A DNA stretch of 64,000 bases from Moniliophthora roreri (GCA_001466705.2 LATX02000207.1:404551-468550); one strand, 5' to 3'. Shown: positions 1-11,214, counted from the stretch's first letter. Program-made: numbers and translations. The notes: generated by a model from the sequence alone, not told the origin.

Positions 1-968
1 TGATCCATTGATTTGTGCTGATGATTGTTTCCCCCTTGTTTGTAACTGGCATTAGATTGATTTCCGGAGTTCAGATGACGGTAGGTCTGATTGCCGGAGG
101 ATTGATTTCCTCCATGAGGTCGAAAGGGACGATTGTTCCGCTTTCGAAAGGCTTGATAGCCTTAAGCAGGCCTAATACCAGTAATCTAGGAAATCAAAGC
201 CATGTTGGGAGAAAGATTCCTCCTACTCCATTCTCGTTGGATTGAGGAATAAAGGGTTGAAACAGCAAAGTCTTCCTTCTTCTCCGCAGTTACAAAGACT
301 TGAGATTTGAAGGTGTCCCATGAACCTGGGAGGGCCTTCATAAGGATCATTGAAATCATCCAATCAGCAATTTCAATTTGCTCTTCCTTCAATTTAACAA
401 GGCAGGTCTGAATTAGGTTGTAAGCATTGGTAGGATTCTGTCCTTCGCCAATGTGTACGGCAGTGAGGACAGAGAACCATTCGAAGATTTCAGCAAGGTT
501 AAACTTATCATATTCAGCGATCAATGCATCCCATGTAAGTTTAGCAGTTTCCTTGATGAAGTGTTGGAGTAATGGACCTAATTTCATTTTGAAAAGACCC
601 ATGCACTTGTTATTGTATTCGTTCCAGGAAGCAAGTTTGTCCTTGTCTTTCTTGTCTTCATCAGAAAGTTTTTTCTGAGTAAGACCTTCTACTACATTTT
701 GTAATTCGCAGTAGCCTAAGAAGAGACATTTGAACTCTTTAAACTTGTTCCTTTCTCCATCAAAGATGGGAACAGAAGAAAGGCTAGACATTCCAGAGCC
801 AGCACCAGCATTCATGATTGCAACAGTGCTCCTGCCACTAGTGTAGACAGAGAGCTTGATAGAATCTTCAATGTGGGCATGAACATTAGATCCCGCGTCC
901 AAAAGGACAGGGTTGGTAATGTTAACATTGATTGGTTGATCCTGAGAACGAGTTCAAGGTTGAGACAT
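1..968 (-). pseudogene. Ty1/copia Gag, copy A (partial, runs off left edge)
   Basis: The copia Gag (UBN2-type capsid domain) binds element RNA and builds the cytoplasmic particle. The capsid region is read from about 902 down to 186, with motifs such as FDGERNKFKEFKCL and the helical segment around SWNEYNNKCMGLFKMK. The original start is the ATG at 966-968, aligned with the intact start of copy B at 10817. Here codon 5 is TGA (954-956) where copy B has CGA, and further stops lie near 183 and 127. Sequence 1-1360 matches 9850-11211 throughout, so this is the 5' part of a second copia copy whose pol lies beyond the left edge. Family assignment is secure and the copy is dead. Confidence 0.85.
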
Positions 969-1360
969 TCTGTTATCGAAAGATCTAAATGGGCATCGTT
1001 AGCGAGTATTCATTTGCCAGAGGATGGATTCCGATTATGATCTCCGAAGGATAGAATGTAGGATATTATTCATCATAGTCATGTCTTGGTTGTCAATCCT
1101 TCTGTCATCTGGTCTCATCACCCAGACTGACGTTGTGTATCGTACGTTATTTACAAAATCTGATTGCCAAGAGAAAGTCTAAATAAAGCTTGTCTTAAAG
1201 ATTGATCAGATCAATCAACAAGTCTTTAAGTAAACGTTTAAATAACTTAGGGCAAATCAGGAGGCACTATTTACGTTAAAAATTTGTATGTAATTACATA
1301 AACAACTCCTTCCATAGATGAAGGCAACAAAGTTGTTTTATCTAGGTGCCAGTGTCCAGT
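969..1360 (-). other. copia copy A leader between LTR and gag
   Basis: About 390 bp of untranslated leader, matching 10818-11211 with scattered, mostly C/T and G/A differences. I see no coding sequence. A primer binding site should lie at its LTR end (about 1340-1360). The stretch complementary to a tRNA end could not be assigned with confidence. Confidence 0.55.
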
Positions 1361-1363
1361 TGT

Positions 1364-1405
1364 GAGACCCTCCAGCTCACTGGGTTGACTACCGGTTTAT
1401 TGCTG
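1364..1405. other. 42-bp block, unreversed complement of 11215-11256
   Basis: Flanks on both sides align directly with the other LTR (GTCCAGTTGT before, AGATGGGCTAAC after). Inside the block 40 of 42 bases are the Watson-Crick complement of 11215-11256 in the same left-to-right order. The two exceptions would be CpG/TpG differences if this copy is the original orientation. Confidence 0.9.
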
Positions 1406-1682
1406 AGATGGGCTAACCCATGTTCCAGTGAAGAAAATAAGGCCAACAGTTGACAACTGCGTGTCATGGAGGTAATTCTCCATGGGCGAGAAAAAAGGGT
1501 TGTATAGTACGATGTTAGGTGCCACTTTCAGGGCAACAATGGTGGTAGCAAAAGAGAGAGAGAGAGAAATTACCTCTACCTATCCACCAATCCACATCCG
1601 AGTCGCTAGAACAATAGTCATAGCCTTACTGCCAGTTAAGGCGTCGGCTACATTGCAAACCTCCAGCAAAGTCTTATAGGAG

Positions 1683-1707
1683 TTATAAGCCTTTGGCTAG
1701 AGTAGTG
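1683..1707. other. 25-bp block, unreversed complement of 11533-11557
   Basis: All 25 positions are the base-by-base complement of 11533-11557 read in the same direction. The flanks GTCTTATAGGAG and ATGATGACTGTTG are identical in both copies. Confidence 0.9.
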
Positions 1708-2370
1708 ATGATGACTGTTGTGAACAACGATCCCACATGCTAAAGCCTTCGGGGCTCATAACCTGTCGAAGAAGTGTGGGGCAAGAGGACGTCGAGCATA
1801 GCTCTTAGTCATTGCCAGCAGCATAGCAGCGCAGTGGTGTAATGTGTCTTCGACTCACATTGTTATATGGGGTGGTCTCTATATATGACTTGCTTGTTGC
1901 TTGTGACGATATGTAGAAGAGAGTAGATTCTCGAGGTACTTGAGAGTACAAGAGGGAGATCTGAGGAACTGAGCCTCATACAGGTGTCCTTATATACTGT
2001 TCTAGTATTTACTACTGTGGATGCCTAATCCTAATAGATCTATGTCTATCTACGGTGAACAATAAGTATCTAACTATAGATCTTATTGTTCTGTATGACT
2101 CAGACAATAAACTGCTGTGCCTGTAGTCTGAGTCTACCAGATATAGGCAGTACTCTAAAAGGCAGTCTCTGCACTTGGGCAGTCTGTGGCGCAGTACAAT
2201 AGAGTACTAAGAATAACTATCTTATTGTTCTCCTAGTTGACTCGAACTGAGTTGAACTGCTTCTAGGATCTTGAGATCTACGGACGCAGATATGTGTTTA
2301 CGATTGTGTGACAGTCATGTGATGACTTCTCACGTGATAATCCTGTGATGATTTCCACATCGTTTCAACA

Positions 2371-2382
2371 TGCCCCCATATC
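2371..2382 (-). promoter_or_regulatory. copia polypurine tract for plus-strand priming
   Basis: The minus strand reads AGATATGGGGGCA directly before the LTR start at 2370. This is the expected place and composition for the primer of second-strand synthesis in copy B. Confidence 0.7.
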
Positions 2383-2420
2383 TGTGACTGTATGTCAAAA
2401 GATATTGTCTAAGCATCAAA

Positions 2421-3171
2421 GGTGATGCCCAACTTTGCTCATAGGTATTCGAAAGTGGGATAGGCAAGGTTTTTTGTAAATATGTCAGCTATTTGGTCCT
2501 TTGTAGGAACATATCTGACATCTATCTCTCGGTGTTCTGTACATTCCCATATGTGGTGATAATGCATGTCAATGTGTTTTGATCGTTGCATTGTGACATC
2601 ATTGTCTGTGAGGAATATGGATCCTTGGTTGTCAAGGAGTAAAGGGAATTGATCAAGATTATAACCTATTTCTGAGAAAAGGTTCTTGATGCACCAAATT
2701 TTGTGAGCACAGTCTGAGGCTGCCATGTATTCCGCTTCAGTTGAGGATAAAGCTAAGGTTTTCTGTTTCATAGAAACCCAGCTAACAGGTCCTTCAGCAA
2801 ACTGAATGATATATCCTGCTTGCGATTTTCGCTTCCTTGTCGGATCTGAAGCCCATTCTGCATCTGAATATGCAATGAACCCTTTAGTGGTATTTCCTCT
2901 ATAAACGATAGAGTATCGGCGAGTTCCAAGCAAGTATTTCATAATGTACAGTGCTCGATCCAAATGTTCTTTAGATGGATTCGAAGAAAACTGTGACATT
3001 TTGATTACTGCAAAGCTAATGTTGGGCCTTGTGCCTAAACACAAATAGAGTAGTGATCTGATCACTGATTGGAATTTGGCTTTGATGTCTGGATCTGGAT
3101 CCAAGCTATTGTCTTTGGGTTTGTACCCGGTAGGTAATGGTGTTCGTGCAGTCTTGGCGTTGATAATTCTG
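2421..3171 (-). pseudogene. copia Pol RNase H domain (copy B)
   Basis: This is the C-terminal part of the copia polyprotein, which degrades RNA in the RNA-DNA hybrid. The open stretch 2439-3104 shows the RNase H core in order: YSDAEWASDPTRKRKSQAGY (first Asp), LSSTEAEYMAA (catalytic Glu), LLDNQGSIFL (second Asp) and the C-terminal KHIDMHYHHIWE and DIFTKNL motifs typical of Ty1/copia. It is followed closely by the polypurine tract and LTR, so the domain reaches the normal end of pol. It is separated from the RT block by a stop near 3174. Confidence 0.9.
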
Positions 3172-3176
3172 AATCG

Positions 3177-3851
3177 TCAGAGAATTTTCTCCAGATAATC
3201 ACATTGATCGATGGAGATTGTTCTCCGTTTTCGATCTCTGATGATTTTCATACGAAGGAATTCAGTTGGTTCACCTAAGTCTCTGCATTCCCATATAGCC
3301 ATAAATTCTGCTTTCTTCTTTTGTAGCAATGTACGATTTGAGCCCATGAATAATGCGTTGTCAACGTATATGATGACTAGGATGATGTCGTTTCCTTGTA
3401 TATATACGTAAACACCAGAGTCTGAAGAACATCGTGTGAAACTGAGTTTCTTCATGGATTGCTTACAGGCTTTCCACCAGGAACATGATGCCTGTTTCAA
3501 GCTGTATAAAGCGCGGTGTAGTTGCCAAACTTTGGTTTTGTCCTTTATGAAGCCTTCAGGTTGTTCCATGTAAATTTCTTTCTCTAATTCGCCATATAGA
3601 AATGCTGTTTTCACATCCAGCACTTCTATATTCCAATCTTCAATAGCTGCTAAGGCGAGTAGTAGTCTCACGGTATTGTACCAGACTACGGGAGAGAAGA
3701 CTTCATCATAATCTATTCCTTCAATTTGCGAAAAACCTTTCGCAACAAGTCTAGCCTTTTTGTGACCATTAGACTTGACATCAAAGACCCATCTGGATTT
3801 GATGGTTTTCCGACCATGAGGTAATGCTACTTCTTCAAAGACATGTCGCTG
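3177..3851 (-). pseudogene. copia Pol reverse transcriptase (copy B), catalytic motif altered
   Basis: The RVT_2-type reverse transcriptase has AFLYGELEKEIYMEQPEGF and the thumb motif LHRALYSLKQA. The catalytic box, normally YVDD, reads YVDN (GAC AAC near 3355-3366), so the second catalytic Asp is lost, consistent with a G-to-A change. The upstream part is recognisable in broken frames: FDVKSNGHKKARLVAKGF and then FSPVV between 3672 and 3851. It cannot be active as it stands. Confidence 0.88.
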
Positions 3852-4337
3852 TCATAATGAAGAGAGTTCTTCTTCGCATGCCTTTAACCATTCTACTTGT
3901 TCATTCTCAGAACGTGTTAGAATGTCTTTATAAGTCCATTCTCGGACATTATCAAAATTTGCGGCACATGTGAGAATTGAATCTAGTCGATGCCAAACTC
4001 CCCCTTTCTGTTCAACATGTGTAAGAAAATAGGACAGGTCGTCCGCAAGATTTTCAAATGTTTGAGCAGAAACTGAGACAGATTCAGTGGGAGTGTCGGT
4101 AGCTCTGCCATAAGAGCGTGTATTTTGTTGAATTTCAACTGGGTTATGAGTACCAAACGCACTTCTGTACTGATTAGGAATGTGAGAAGGTTGCATTGAG
4201 CGCCGGAGTTCAATCTGCTGATGTGGCACAGGTGCTGGAATTGGTACGTTATCGACTGATGTTTGATCATCAAGATCTCCATGATTAAGATCAGGTGCTG
4301 CAGAATGATCTTCAGGGTTTTCCTCTGGATTGGGTAA
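3852..4337 (-). pseudogene. copia Pol linker between integrase and RT
   Basis: A low-conservation hydrophilic segment rich in Ser, Thr, Gln and Asn, ending in a WLKACEEELSSL-like stretch that normally precedes copia RT. Two overlapping frames (3852-4229 and 3983-4474) are open, so a frameshift lies in this interval. I recognise no catalytic motif. Confidence 0.6.
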
Positions 4338-5160
4338 TTAATCAGCGTCCCGATTAGTAGTGAAGTGGTTGGTATCATGTTGTAAGGAAGATGGTAAAAG
4401 TATGTTGATGGCGCGTTTAACAAGCGATGATTCAATTGATGAGTTTTTGCACTTTGGAAAATCACTTTCGTCAAAAATAGCTGTGGACGAAGTGAAAGTT
4501 CTGCCTGTGTTCCTCATAAAGAGGTAAGCCTTGGAGCCAGGTGTGTATCTGATAAAGATCATTTTCTCCATTTTGGGTGCTAGTTTATGCGCTCGGAGTT
4601 CTTTATCAAGGTATACATAAGCGGTACAACCTGGAGTTTGGAAATAGGAAACATCTGGTTTCTTTCCGTCAAGGATTTCGGTAGGTGTTTTCCATAACAA
4701 GCGTTGGTTAGGAGTTCTATTATAGACATGAACAGCAATTTGGAACATATAAGTCCACCAGGCAGTAGGAAGACATGCTTTGAAACGGAATTTTTCTGAT
4801 TTCTCACGAATAACACCGTTAAAGTGCTCAATTCTACCAGCCTGTTGATGTTCATGTGGAGCAGAATACTGTATTTGTATTCCAGAATCCTTGAGATACC
4901 CCTGGAATAAGGTCCCAAAGAATTCTCCCCCATGATCAATATGCAGTGTTTTAATAAGCTTCCCAGCTTGTTTTTCTATTTGAGTTCAGAATATTTTGAA
5001 GGAAGCCAATGTTTCGAGTTGTGTTTTTGATTTTTGTAGAGTAGTCCAGCCAAAGCTGGAGTGGTCGTCAATGATTATTAATGCATATTTGTATTTTTCT
5101 GGGTATGAAACCACAAGGAATTCCACCAAATCCATATGGATTAGTTCTAGAACTTCTGAT
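4338..5160 (-). pseudogene. copia Pol integrase core (copy B), frameshifted
   Basis: The retroviral-type integrase joins element DNA to the chromosome. The C-terminal part of the core is clear at 4338-4748: YNRTPNQRLLWKTPTEIL followed by GCTAYVYLDKELRAHKL and MIFIRYTPGSKAY, all standard copia landmarks. The upstream catalytic region (4748-5160) is spread over frames with stops; an HEHQQAGRIEHFNGV-like reading appears only when frames are switched. Assignment is certain and the domain is broken. Confidence 0.85.
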
Positions 5161-5162
5161 GC

Positions 5163-5951
5163 TCATTTCGAGGAGTTTGGGTATGACCATTGCTTTATGC
5201 CCCCATAAGCGCATCCAGTGCAAGGGTGTTCAAACTTCAACGATTCTCTCATAGAAAAACCTTGGCAGGCATTGTGACATTTCTTGAGTACTAACTCAGG
5301 AATATGTCCAAAACGATTATGTGCAATGATAGGATCCACTGTTTTAGTAGTGGCGGTGGAAGCAAGAGACTGGAGAACATTGAGATGCTCAATGTGGGTC
5401 TCAAGGTATGTGAACTTGTTGAATAGGACAGGTCTCTTATTTCTGTCCTCGTAGTCCCCATTCTTCCATCGAATTGAGGTTTCTGGGTGAGAATATATAA
5501 TATCACAACCTCTCATTGTGAATTTGTTCCCGGCTAGTAATCGGAATGTGGATTTTGGATGATAGAATACTGGAGACAATTTGACTTGATGAATATCCTT
5601 ATTGGAGTTTTGATGTGAGATAATAACGGTTCCAGCTTTAGTGATAGTATCACCACCATTTACCCCTTGAATGTGTATAGGGTTTATCTCATGTAATTCA
5701 GAAAAATCTCCAATAAATGGACTTATGTGGTTGGTCACAGCAGAATCAAGAACCCAATATGCAGAGTTCAATTTCAAACTATTATTACTAGTACAATCAA
5801 CTGTAGTACAGAACGTATTGGTTGCACAGACATTGACAACACAATCTTCAATATTTTTAAGAAAAATATCGGTGTAAGAATTGTTCTGTTTGGTGTGATT
5901 AGTACTGAGAGGAATAATAGGGCCTTGACCATACCAATCATAATCGTCCAC
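5163..5951 (-). pseudogene. copia Pol protease and GAG-pre-integrase domains
   Basis: The aspartic protease site is WVLDSAVTNHI, where the family has LDSGATxHI. The Gly-Ala pair after the catalytic Asp-Ser has become Ala-Val, which probably inactivates it. Downstream, HNRFGHIPE and then HPCTGCAYGG make the His/Cys zinc-binding module of the GAG-pre-integrase domain. The first 338 bases of the frame are duplicated on the other side of the N at 6785, ending in a hybrid frame at 6743-7123 that is an artefact of the join. Confidence 0.85.
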
Positions 5952-6784
5952 CTTGTTTTGTTCATAATTGTATTGGTTTTCTTCTTCCCATCATGCAACT
6001 TCAGGAGGAGGAGTTGGAACGACAAGAGGATTGTAGAATGAGCTAATACAATTTTTGTTTCCAGTTATGAAAGTAACGTTATGTGGAGCATCATTCGGAT
6101 CCTCAGATTGTCATAAGACAAATTGTTTGTCTGAATGTTTCAACTTGACTGGTATTACTCCTGTTTGAAAGGTTGGCACGATTGTATATTCCGGATTTGA
6201 GTTATGAATTACAGTGCCTGTAATGTTGGATGACCCTTGTGGTGGTGGAACATGAAGTGGTTCTGGTGAAGTGGTAACTGGTACCATCGGAGGACCATCT
6301 ACCCAACTTGGCATTTGTGACCAAGTTTCGAGACAAGTCAGGGAACATGCTGACTCAGGGTGATGCATTCCATGCCATCCACAAGCTTGGAGGTCAGTCC
6401 ATGGTGTAGGGGCCATATTTGGCCATGTCAGTTCTGTTTGAGATAGACCAGTGCTATTTTCCAGAGTTTCAGGTGAAGGCAAAGTGGATCCTGAAGGACC
6501 CGGGTTATCAAAAAATTCATTGGATCTTGGTCCAATAGCTGTATCAATCAAAGATTGATCGACGATGTCTCTAGATTCCTTTAGGAATGTAGAGTCCAGA
6601 TCAGTTTCCATAACGGAACGTCCAGAGATCTCGCTAAAGAATTTTTGAGCCTCTTCACTTACTGGTTCAACATCAGAACAGTCGGTTTCAGAATGAGTAG
6701 TATTATGCCAGGAGCAGAAAGCTCTCAAGGTGCTGCTCTCACCTATTTTTCTCTTTTTAGGTGAAGGTGGATTTGTGACGGAGC
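5614..6784. repeat. 1171-bp exact duplication, left copy, ending at assembly N
   Basis: Identical in length and, where compared, base for base to 6786-7956, with a single N (6785) between. It starts TGTGAGATAATAACGG and ends GTGACGGAGC. It looks like two contig ends with an unmerged overlap rather than a real tandem duplication. Confidence 0.9.
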
Positions 6785-6785
6785 N

Positions 6786-7956
6786 TGTGAGATAATAACG
6801 GTTCCAGCTTTAGTGATAGTATCACCACCATTTACCCCTTGAATGTGTATAGGGTTTATCTCATGTAATTCAGAAAAATCTCCAATAAATGGACTTATGT
6901 GGTTGGTCACAGCAGAATCAAGAACCCAATATGCAGAGTTCAATTTCAAACTATTATTACTAGTACAATCAACTGTAGTACAGAACGTATTGGTTGCACA
7001 GACATTGACAACACAATCTTCAATATTTTTAAGAAAAATATCGGTGTAAGAATTGTTCTGTTTGGTGTGATTAGTACTGAGAGGAATAATAGGGCCTTGA
7101 CCATACCAATCATAATCGTCCACCTTGTTTTGTTCATAATTGTATTGGTTTTCTTCTTCCCATCATGCAACTTCAGGAGGAGGAGTTGGAACGACAAGAG
7201 GATTGTAGAATGAGCTAATACAATTTTTGTTTCCAGTTATGAAAGTAACGTTATGTGGAGCATCATTCGGATCCTCAGATTGTCATAAGACAAATTGTTT
7301 GTCTGAATGTTTCAACTTGACTGGTATTACTCCTGTTTGAAAGGTTGGCACGATTGTATATTCCGGATTTGAGTTATGAATTACAGTGCCTGTAATGTTG
7401 GATGACCCTTGTGGTGGTGGAACATGAAGTGGTTCTGGTGAAGTGGTAACTGGTACCATCGGAGGACCATCTACCCAACTTGGCATTTGTGACCAAGTTT
7501 CGAGACAAGTCAGGGAACATGCTGACTCAGGGTGATGCATTCCATGCCATCCACAAGCTTGGAGGTCAGTCCATGGTGTAGGGGCCATATTTGGCCATGT
7601 CAGTTCTGTTTGAGATAGACCAGTGCTATTTTCCAGAGTTTCAGGTGAAGGCAAAGTGGATCCTGAAGGACCCGGGTTATCAAAAAATTCATTGGATCTT
7701 GGTCCAATAGCTGTATCAATCAAAGATTGATCGACGATGTCTCTAGATTCCTTTAGGAATGTAGAGTCCAGATCAGTTTCCATAACGGAACGTCCAGAGA
7801 TCTCGCTAAAGAATTTTTGAGCCTCTTCACTTACTGGTTCAACATCAGAACAGTCGGTTTCAGAATGAGTAGTATTATGCCAGGAGCAGAAAGCTCTCAA
7901 GGTGCTGCTCTCACCTATTTTTCTCTTTTTAGGTGAAGGTGGATTTGTGACGGAGC
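6786..7956. repeat. 1171-bp exact duplication, right copy
   Basis: Second copy of 5614-6784. The true copia copy B probably has this interval only once, in which case all coordinates to its right are inflated by about 1.17 kb. Confidence 0.9.
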
Positions 7957-8250
7957 TGGCATAATAACCATCATCATTCTCGACTTGTTCTTCAATCCTT
8001 TTTCTCTTTTCAGCATGTTGCATCTTTACTACAGATCTTGGAGTGACATTTGGTGGAAGAGCATTTTGTCTCTTCGTAATATGTCCGGAGTGTACACACG
8101 CTCGCCAAGAAGTGAAGTGAGGTTTGGTGTCCTGTTGCCTTTGTGCAGCGCCTGGATAAAAGTACCTGATAGGCTTTTCTTTCTTAATGATATCAATATC
8201 TGCATTAAGAACAGGCTATTTCTTTGATTCACCAGGTTTTAATCCAGTTT
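7283..8250 (-). pseudogene. copia Gag C-terminal region with CCHC-like motif
   Basis: The open frame 7283-8023 (246 codons) begins with a basic segment, MQHAEKRKRIEEQ and SPKKRKIGESS, followed by CSWHNTTHSETDC, a zinc-knuckle-like C-x2-H-x4-H-x4-C signature. The rest is acidic and Pro/Ser-rich. The same frame, shortened, occurs at 6111-6728 in the duplicated segment. A basic stretch extends the same reading upstream to about 8250. I infer nucleic-acid binding and have no exact family match. Confidence 0.6.
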
Positions 8251-8398
8251 GATCCATGGTAATTCGAAAAGATTTTGTAGGGAAATCTTCGAAGTGTGGA
8301 ATATGCACTAGAGCAGTATGGCAGGGACTGTGACTTTTACTTTCTTCTGCCCATACATCAAGAGTGTGCGATTCCTTGCAAGTGGTGCAGTATAGAGC

Positions 8399-8815
8399 TC
8401 ATGAATCCAGGAAAGGCTTCGCTGGTTCGGGTAGCTCGGTATAGAATTCGGGGATTCTGTCTTTGTAGACGATAGTGAGGTCGACTGGATTTCCTATAAT
8501 AGGAAGTGGTACCAGTATTTCATCACCATCGTTGACCACTGTTTGACCTAGATAGTAAAGGCCTTGGCCATGATATTCGCCTTGACAGAGATGGTTGGAG
8601 CATATTGGGCAAGTAGAGAGGCATTTAGCTTCTGGGTGACGATGCAGTTCCATGAGGATGAGTTCATCAGTCATGAAAGGTTCGTCAATACCCAAGACAT
8701 GAAGCAATGCATCAACTAGTTGAGGAATCTCGTTAAAGAAATATTCTGGTGGAGTGCAATATGTCCAGTATCTAGCACCATCTGATTTTTCCCATAATAC
8801 TGCATAAACACCCAT
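8399..8815 (-). CDS. copia internal ORF, unrecognised, Cys/His-rich centre
   Basis: 138 codons between the acidic Gag extension and the 7283-8250 region of copy B. It contains CLSTCPICSNHLCQGEYHG, a Cys/His cluster that could bind zinc, flanked by hydrophobic segments. I do not recognise the family. Its position inside the gag-to-protease interval suggests it is part of a very long Gag polyprotein, separated by a stop near 8817. It may be only a fragment. Confidence 0.45.
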   Translation of the reverse strand: MGVYAVLWEKSDGARYWTYCTPPEYFFNEIPQLVDALLHVLGIDEPFMTDELILMELHRHPEAKCLSTCPICSNHLCQGEYHGQGLYYLGQTVVNDGDEILVPLPIIGNPVDLTIVYKDRIPEFYTELPEPAKPFLDS

Positions 8816-8899
8816 GCCTAGGTATTGTGACCATGGTTTGATTTTGTGCTTGCACAGTTCACATTGGTTTGAGCATAAAGCAAAGATGCTTTGATGAGG

Positions 8900-10045
8900 T
8901 CATAGATGACCATAAACCATAGGTTTGCGAACAGCTAGGTACATTATTTCAAGATAGGTTTGAATGCATGGTTTGTCCAATAATCCTTCTTGTTTAGCTC
9001 TGTTGATGATATATTGCATCTTAATCATTCCCAATGTGACAAATTTGTCAAGGAATTGTGCAAGAAATTCATCAAGAGAGTTTATCCAGGTAAACAATGG
9101 ATTCGGTACGATGATGTGTGGAGTGGAATGTGTCAGAGGAATCGAATAATGTCCTCTTAGAGCATGAAGGTTAAAGTTATTTGGAACAGAGGGGTCTGGG
9201 AAGCTAGGTACCAAAGTGATTGGTCCTGATCCACAGTAGACTTTTGTTTCCAAATGTGAAGGAGGATTCGACTGAGGGAAGTAACTTGTCAAATTCATTG
9301 GTAGAGTGATCGCTTCTACTAGTTCAGGAGGAGTATTTTCTTTATCCTCATCTCCTTGTGGTACAGTATAGAAGGATTCATCAGATGATTCGAGTTCATC
9401 ATCTTCATCATCTGTGTCTTCTTCACCTAATGATTCCTCATCGTTGTTATTGCCAGTAATTGAGGAAGATAATCTATCATCAGAATGGAATGGGTCTTCA
9501 ACCTCTTGTTCAGAGATTAGTTCCCCATCATCTGTTTTGTATGCAATAGATTGTTGACGTAGTGGAGCTGAGGAGCGTCTGCCAGATGCAAGTGATAGAG
9601 TCTCGACATGAGGCATGTCTTCTTCTTCTGAAGTTTGTGAGTATTGATCAGAATACTCTACTTGAGCCTCCATTTCAGAGTCCTCAGCTTCGTCACTAGT
9701 TCCCCCTTCTTCATCAATTGCTGTGGCAAAAGCCATGTTAATGGCTTCTTCTCCTTCATCAAAGGCAGCAACAAAGGTATTTTGCTTTTTGCCTTTGTAG
9801 CTCTTCTTCGTTTGATTAGATTTTTGATTGCTTGACTTCTTTTTCTGATCCGTTGATTTATGCTGTGAACTGTTTCCCCCTTGTTTGTAACCAGCACTAG
9901 ATTGATTTCCAGAGTTCGGATGACGGTAGGTCTGATTGCCAGAGGATTGATTTCCTCCATGGGGTCGAAAGGGACGATTGTTCCACTTTTGAAAGGCTTG
10001 ATAGCCTTGGGCAGGCCTAATACCAGTAATCCGAGAAATCAAAGC
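8900..10045 (-). pseudogene. copia Gag, nucleocapsid-like and acidic extension
   Basis: Continues the Gag frame after the capsid. It starts with an Asn/Gly/Gln/Arg-rich segment (GGNQSSGNQTYRHPNSG), then a Lys-rich tract (KKSYKGKKQ), then about 150 residues dominated by Asp, Glu and Ser (for example EEDTDDEDDELESSDESF), then a more ordinary C-terminal domain. The acidic spacer between Gag core and protease is far longer than in typical copia elements. Function unknown; RNA binding by the N-terminal part is inferred from composition. Confidence 0.65.
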
Positions 10046-10078
10046 TGTGTTAGGAGAAAGATTCCTCCTGCTCCATTC

Positions 10079-10817
10079 TCATTGGATTGAGGAATAAAGG
10101 GTTGAAACTGCAAAGTCTTCTTTCTTTTCTGCGGTTACGAAGACTTGTGATTTGAAGGTATCCCAGGAACCTGGGAGAGCCTTCATAAGGATCATTGAAA
10201 TCATCCAATCAGCAATCTCAATTTGCTCTTCCTTCAATTTAACAAGGCAGGTCTGAATTAGGTTGTAAGTGTCAGTAGGATTCTGTCCTTCGCCAATGTG
10301 TATGGCAGTGAGGACAGAGAACCATTCGAAAATTTCAGCAAGGTTAAACTTATCATATTCAGCGATCAACACATCTCATGTAAGTTTAGCTGTTTCTTTC
10401 CTTGATGAAATGTTGAAGAAGTGGACCTAATTTCATTTTGAAAAGACCCATGCACTTGTTATTGTACTCGTTCCAGGAAGCAAGTTTGTCCTTGTCTTTC
10501 TTATCTTCATCAGAAAGTTTCTTCTGAGTGAGACCTTCTACTACATTTTGTAATTCGCAGTAGCCTAAGAAAAGACATTTGAACTCTTTAAACTTGTTCC
10601 TTTCTCCATCAAAGATGGGAACAGAAGAAAGGCTAGACATTCCAGATCCAGCACCAGCATTCATGATTGCAACAGTGCTCCTGCCACTAGTGTAGACAGG
10701 GAGCTTGATAGAATCTTCAATGTGGGCATGAACATTAGAACCTGCGTCCAAAAGGACAGGGTTGTTAACGTTAACATTGACTGGTTGATCCTGAGAATGG
10801 GTTCGAGGTTGAGACAT
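10079..10817 (-). pseudogene. copia Gag capsid domain, copy B (frameshift and stop)
   Basis: Starts at ATG 10817 (MSQPRTHSQDQPVNV) and follows the same UBN2-like capsid as copy A. Compared with copy A it has an extra TTTC near 10397-10404 that shifts the frame, and TGG changed to TGA in the KLTWDA motif just after. The frame is therefore split into 10386-10817 and 10079-10372. Both lesions are absent from copy A at the same place, so each copy decayed separately. Confidence 0.88.
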
Positions 10818-11211
10818 TCTGTTATCGAAAAGATCTAAACGGGCATCGTTAGCAAGTATTCATTTGCCAGAGGATGGATTCCGATTATGATCTCTGAAGG
10901 ATAGAATGTAGGATGTTATTCATCATAGTCATGTCTCAGTTGTCGATCCTTCTGTCATCTGGTCTCATCACCCAGACTGACATTATGTATTGTATGTTAT
11001 TTACAAAATCTGATTGCCAAGAGAAAGTTTAAGTAAAGCTTGTTTTAAAGATTGATCAGATCAATCAACAAGTCTTTAAATAAACATTTAAATGACTTAG
11101 GGCAAATCAGGGGGCACTATTTACATTTTAAAAGTTATACATAATTATATAAACAACTTCTTCCATAGATGAAGGCAACAAAGTTGTTTTATCTAGGTGC
11201 TAGTGTCCAGT
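10818..11211 (-). other. copia copy B leader
   Basis: Untranslated leader between the 5' LTR and gag of copy B, colinear with 969-1360. No gene seen. Confidence 0.55.
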
Positions 11212-11214
11212 TGT

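Larger units (their letters stand above)
1361..2370 (-). repeat. copia LTR shared by copies A and B
   Basis: About 1.0 kb. On the minus strand it starts TGTTGAAACG at 2370, directly after a purine tract, and is near-identical to 11212-12252. It serves as the 3' LTR of copy B and the 5' LTR of copy A. The right-hand edge is firm. The left edge (here TGTGAG at 1361) is inferred, because homology continues into the leader in both copies. It contains two blocks, 1364-1405 and 1683-1707, that are unreversed complements of the other copy. Confidence 0.75.

Noticed and set aside
1261..1310. AT-rich difference between the copia leaders (1275-1300 versus 11125-11150) as a complement block
   Set aside because: Needs an indel to align, and AT-palindromic sequence makes complement matches easy by chance.
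1340..1362. GGTGCCAGTGTCCA as a tRNA-derived primer-binding site of the copia element
   Set aside because: No tRNA I know fits it well, and the LTR edge next to it is not independently fixed.
1550..1575. AG-run in LTR A versus TG-run in LTR B (about 11410) as another complement block
   Set aside because: G stays G in both copies, so this is microsatellite divergence and not complementation.
6743..7123. 126-codon frame fusing protease N-terminus to a KREK-ending tail
   Set aside because: It reads through the N at 6785 and exists only because of the contig join.
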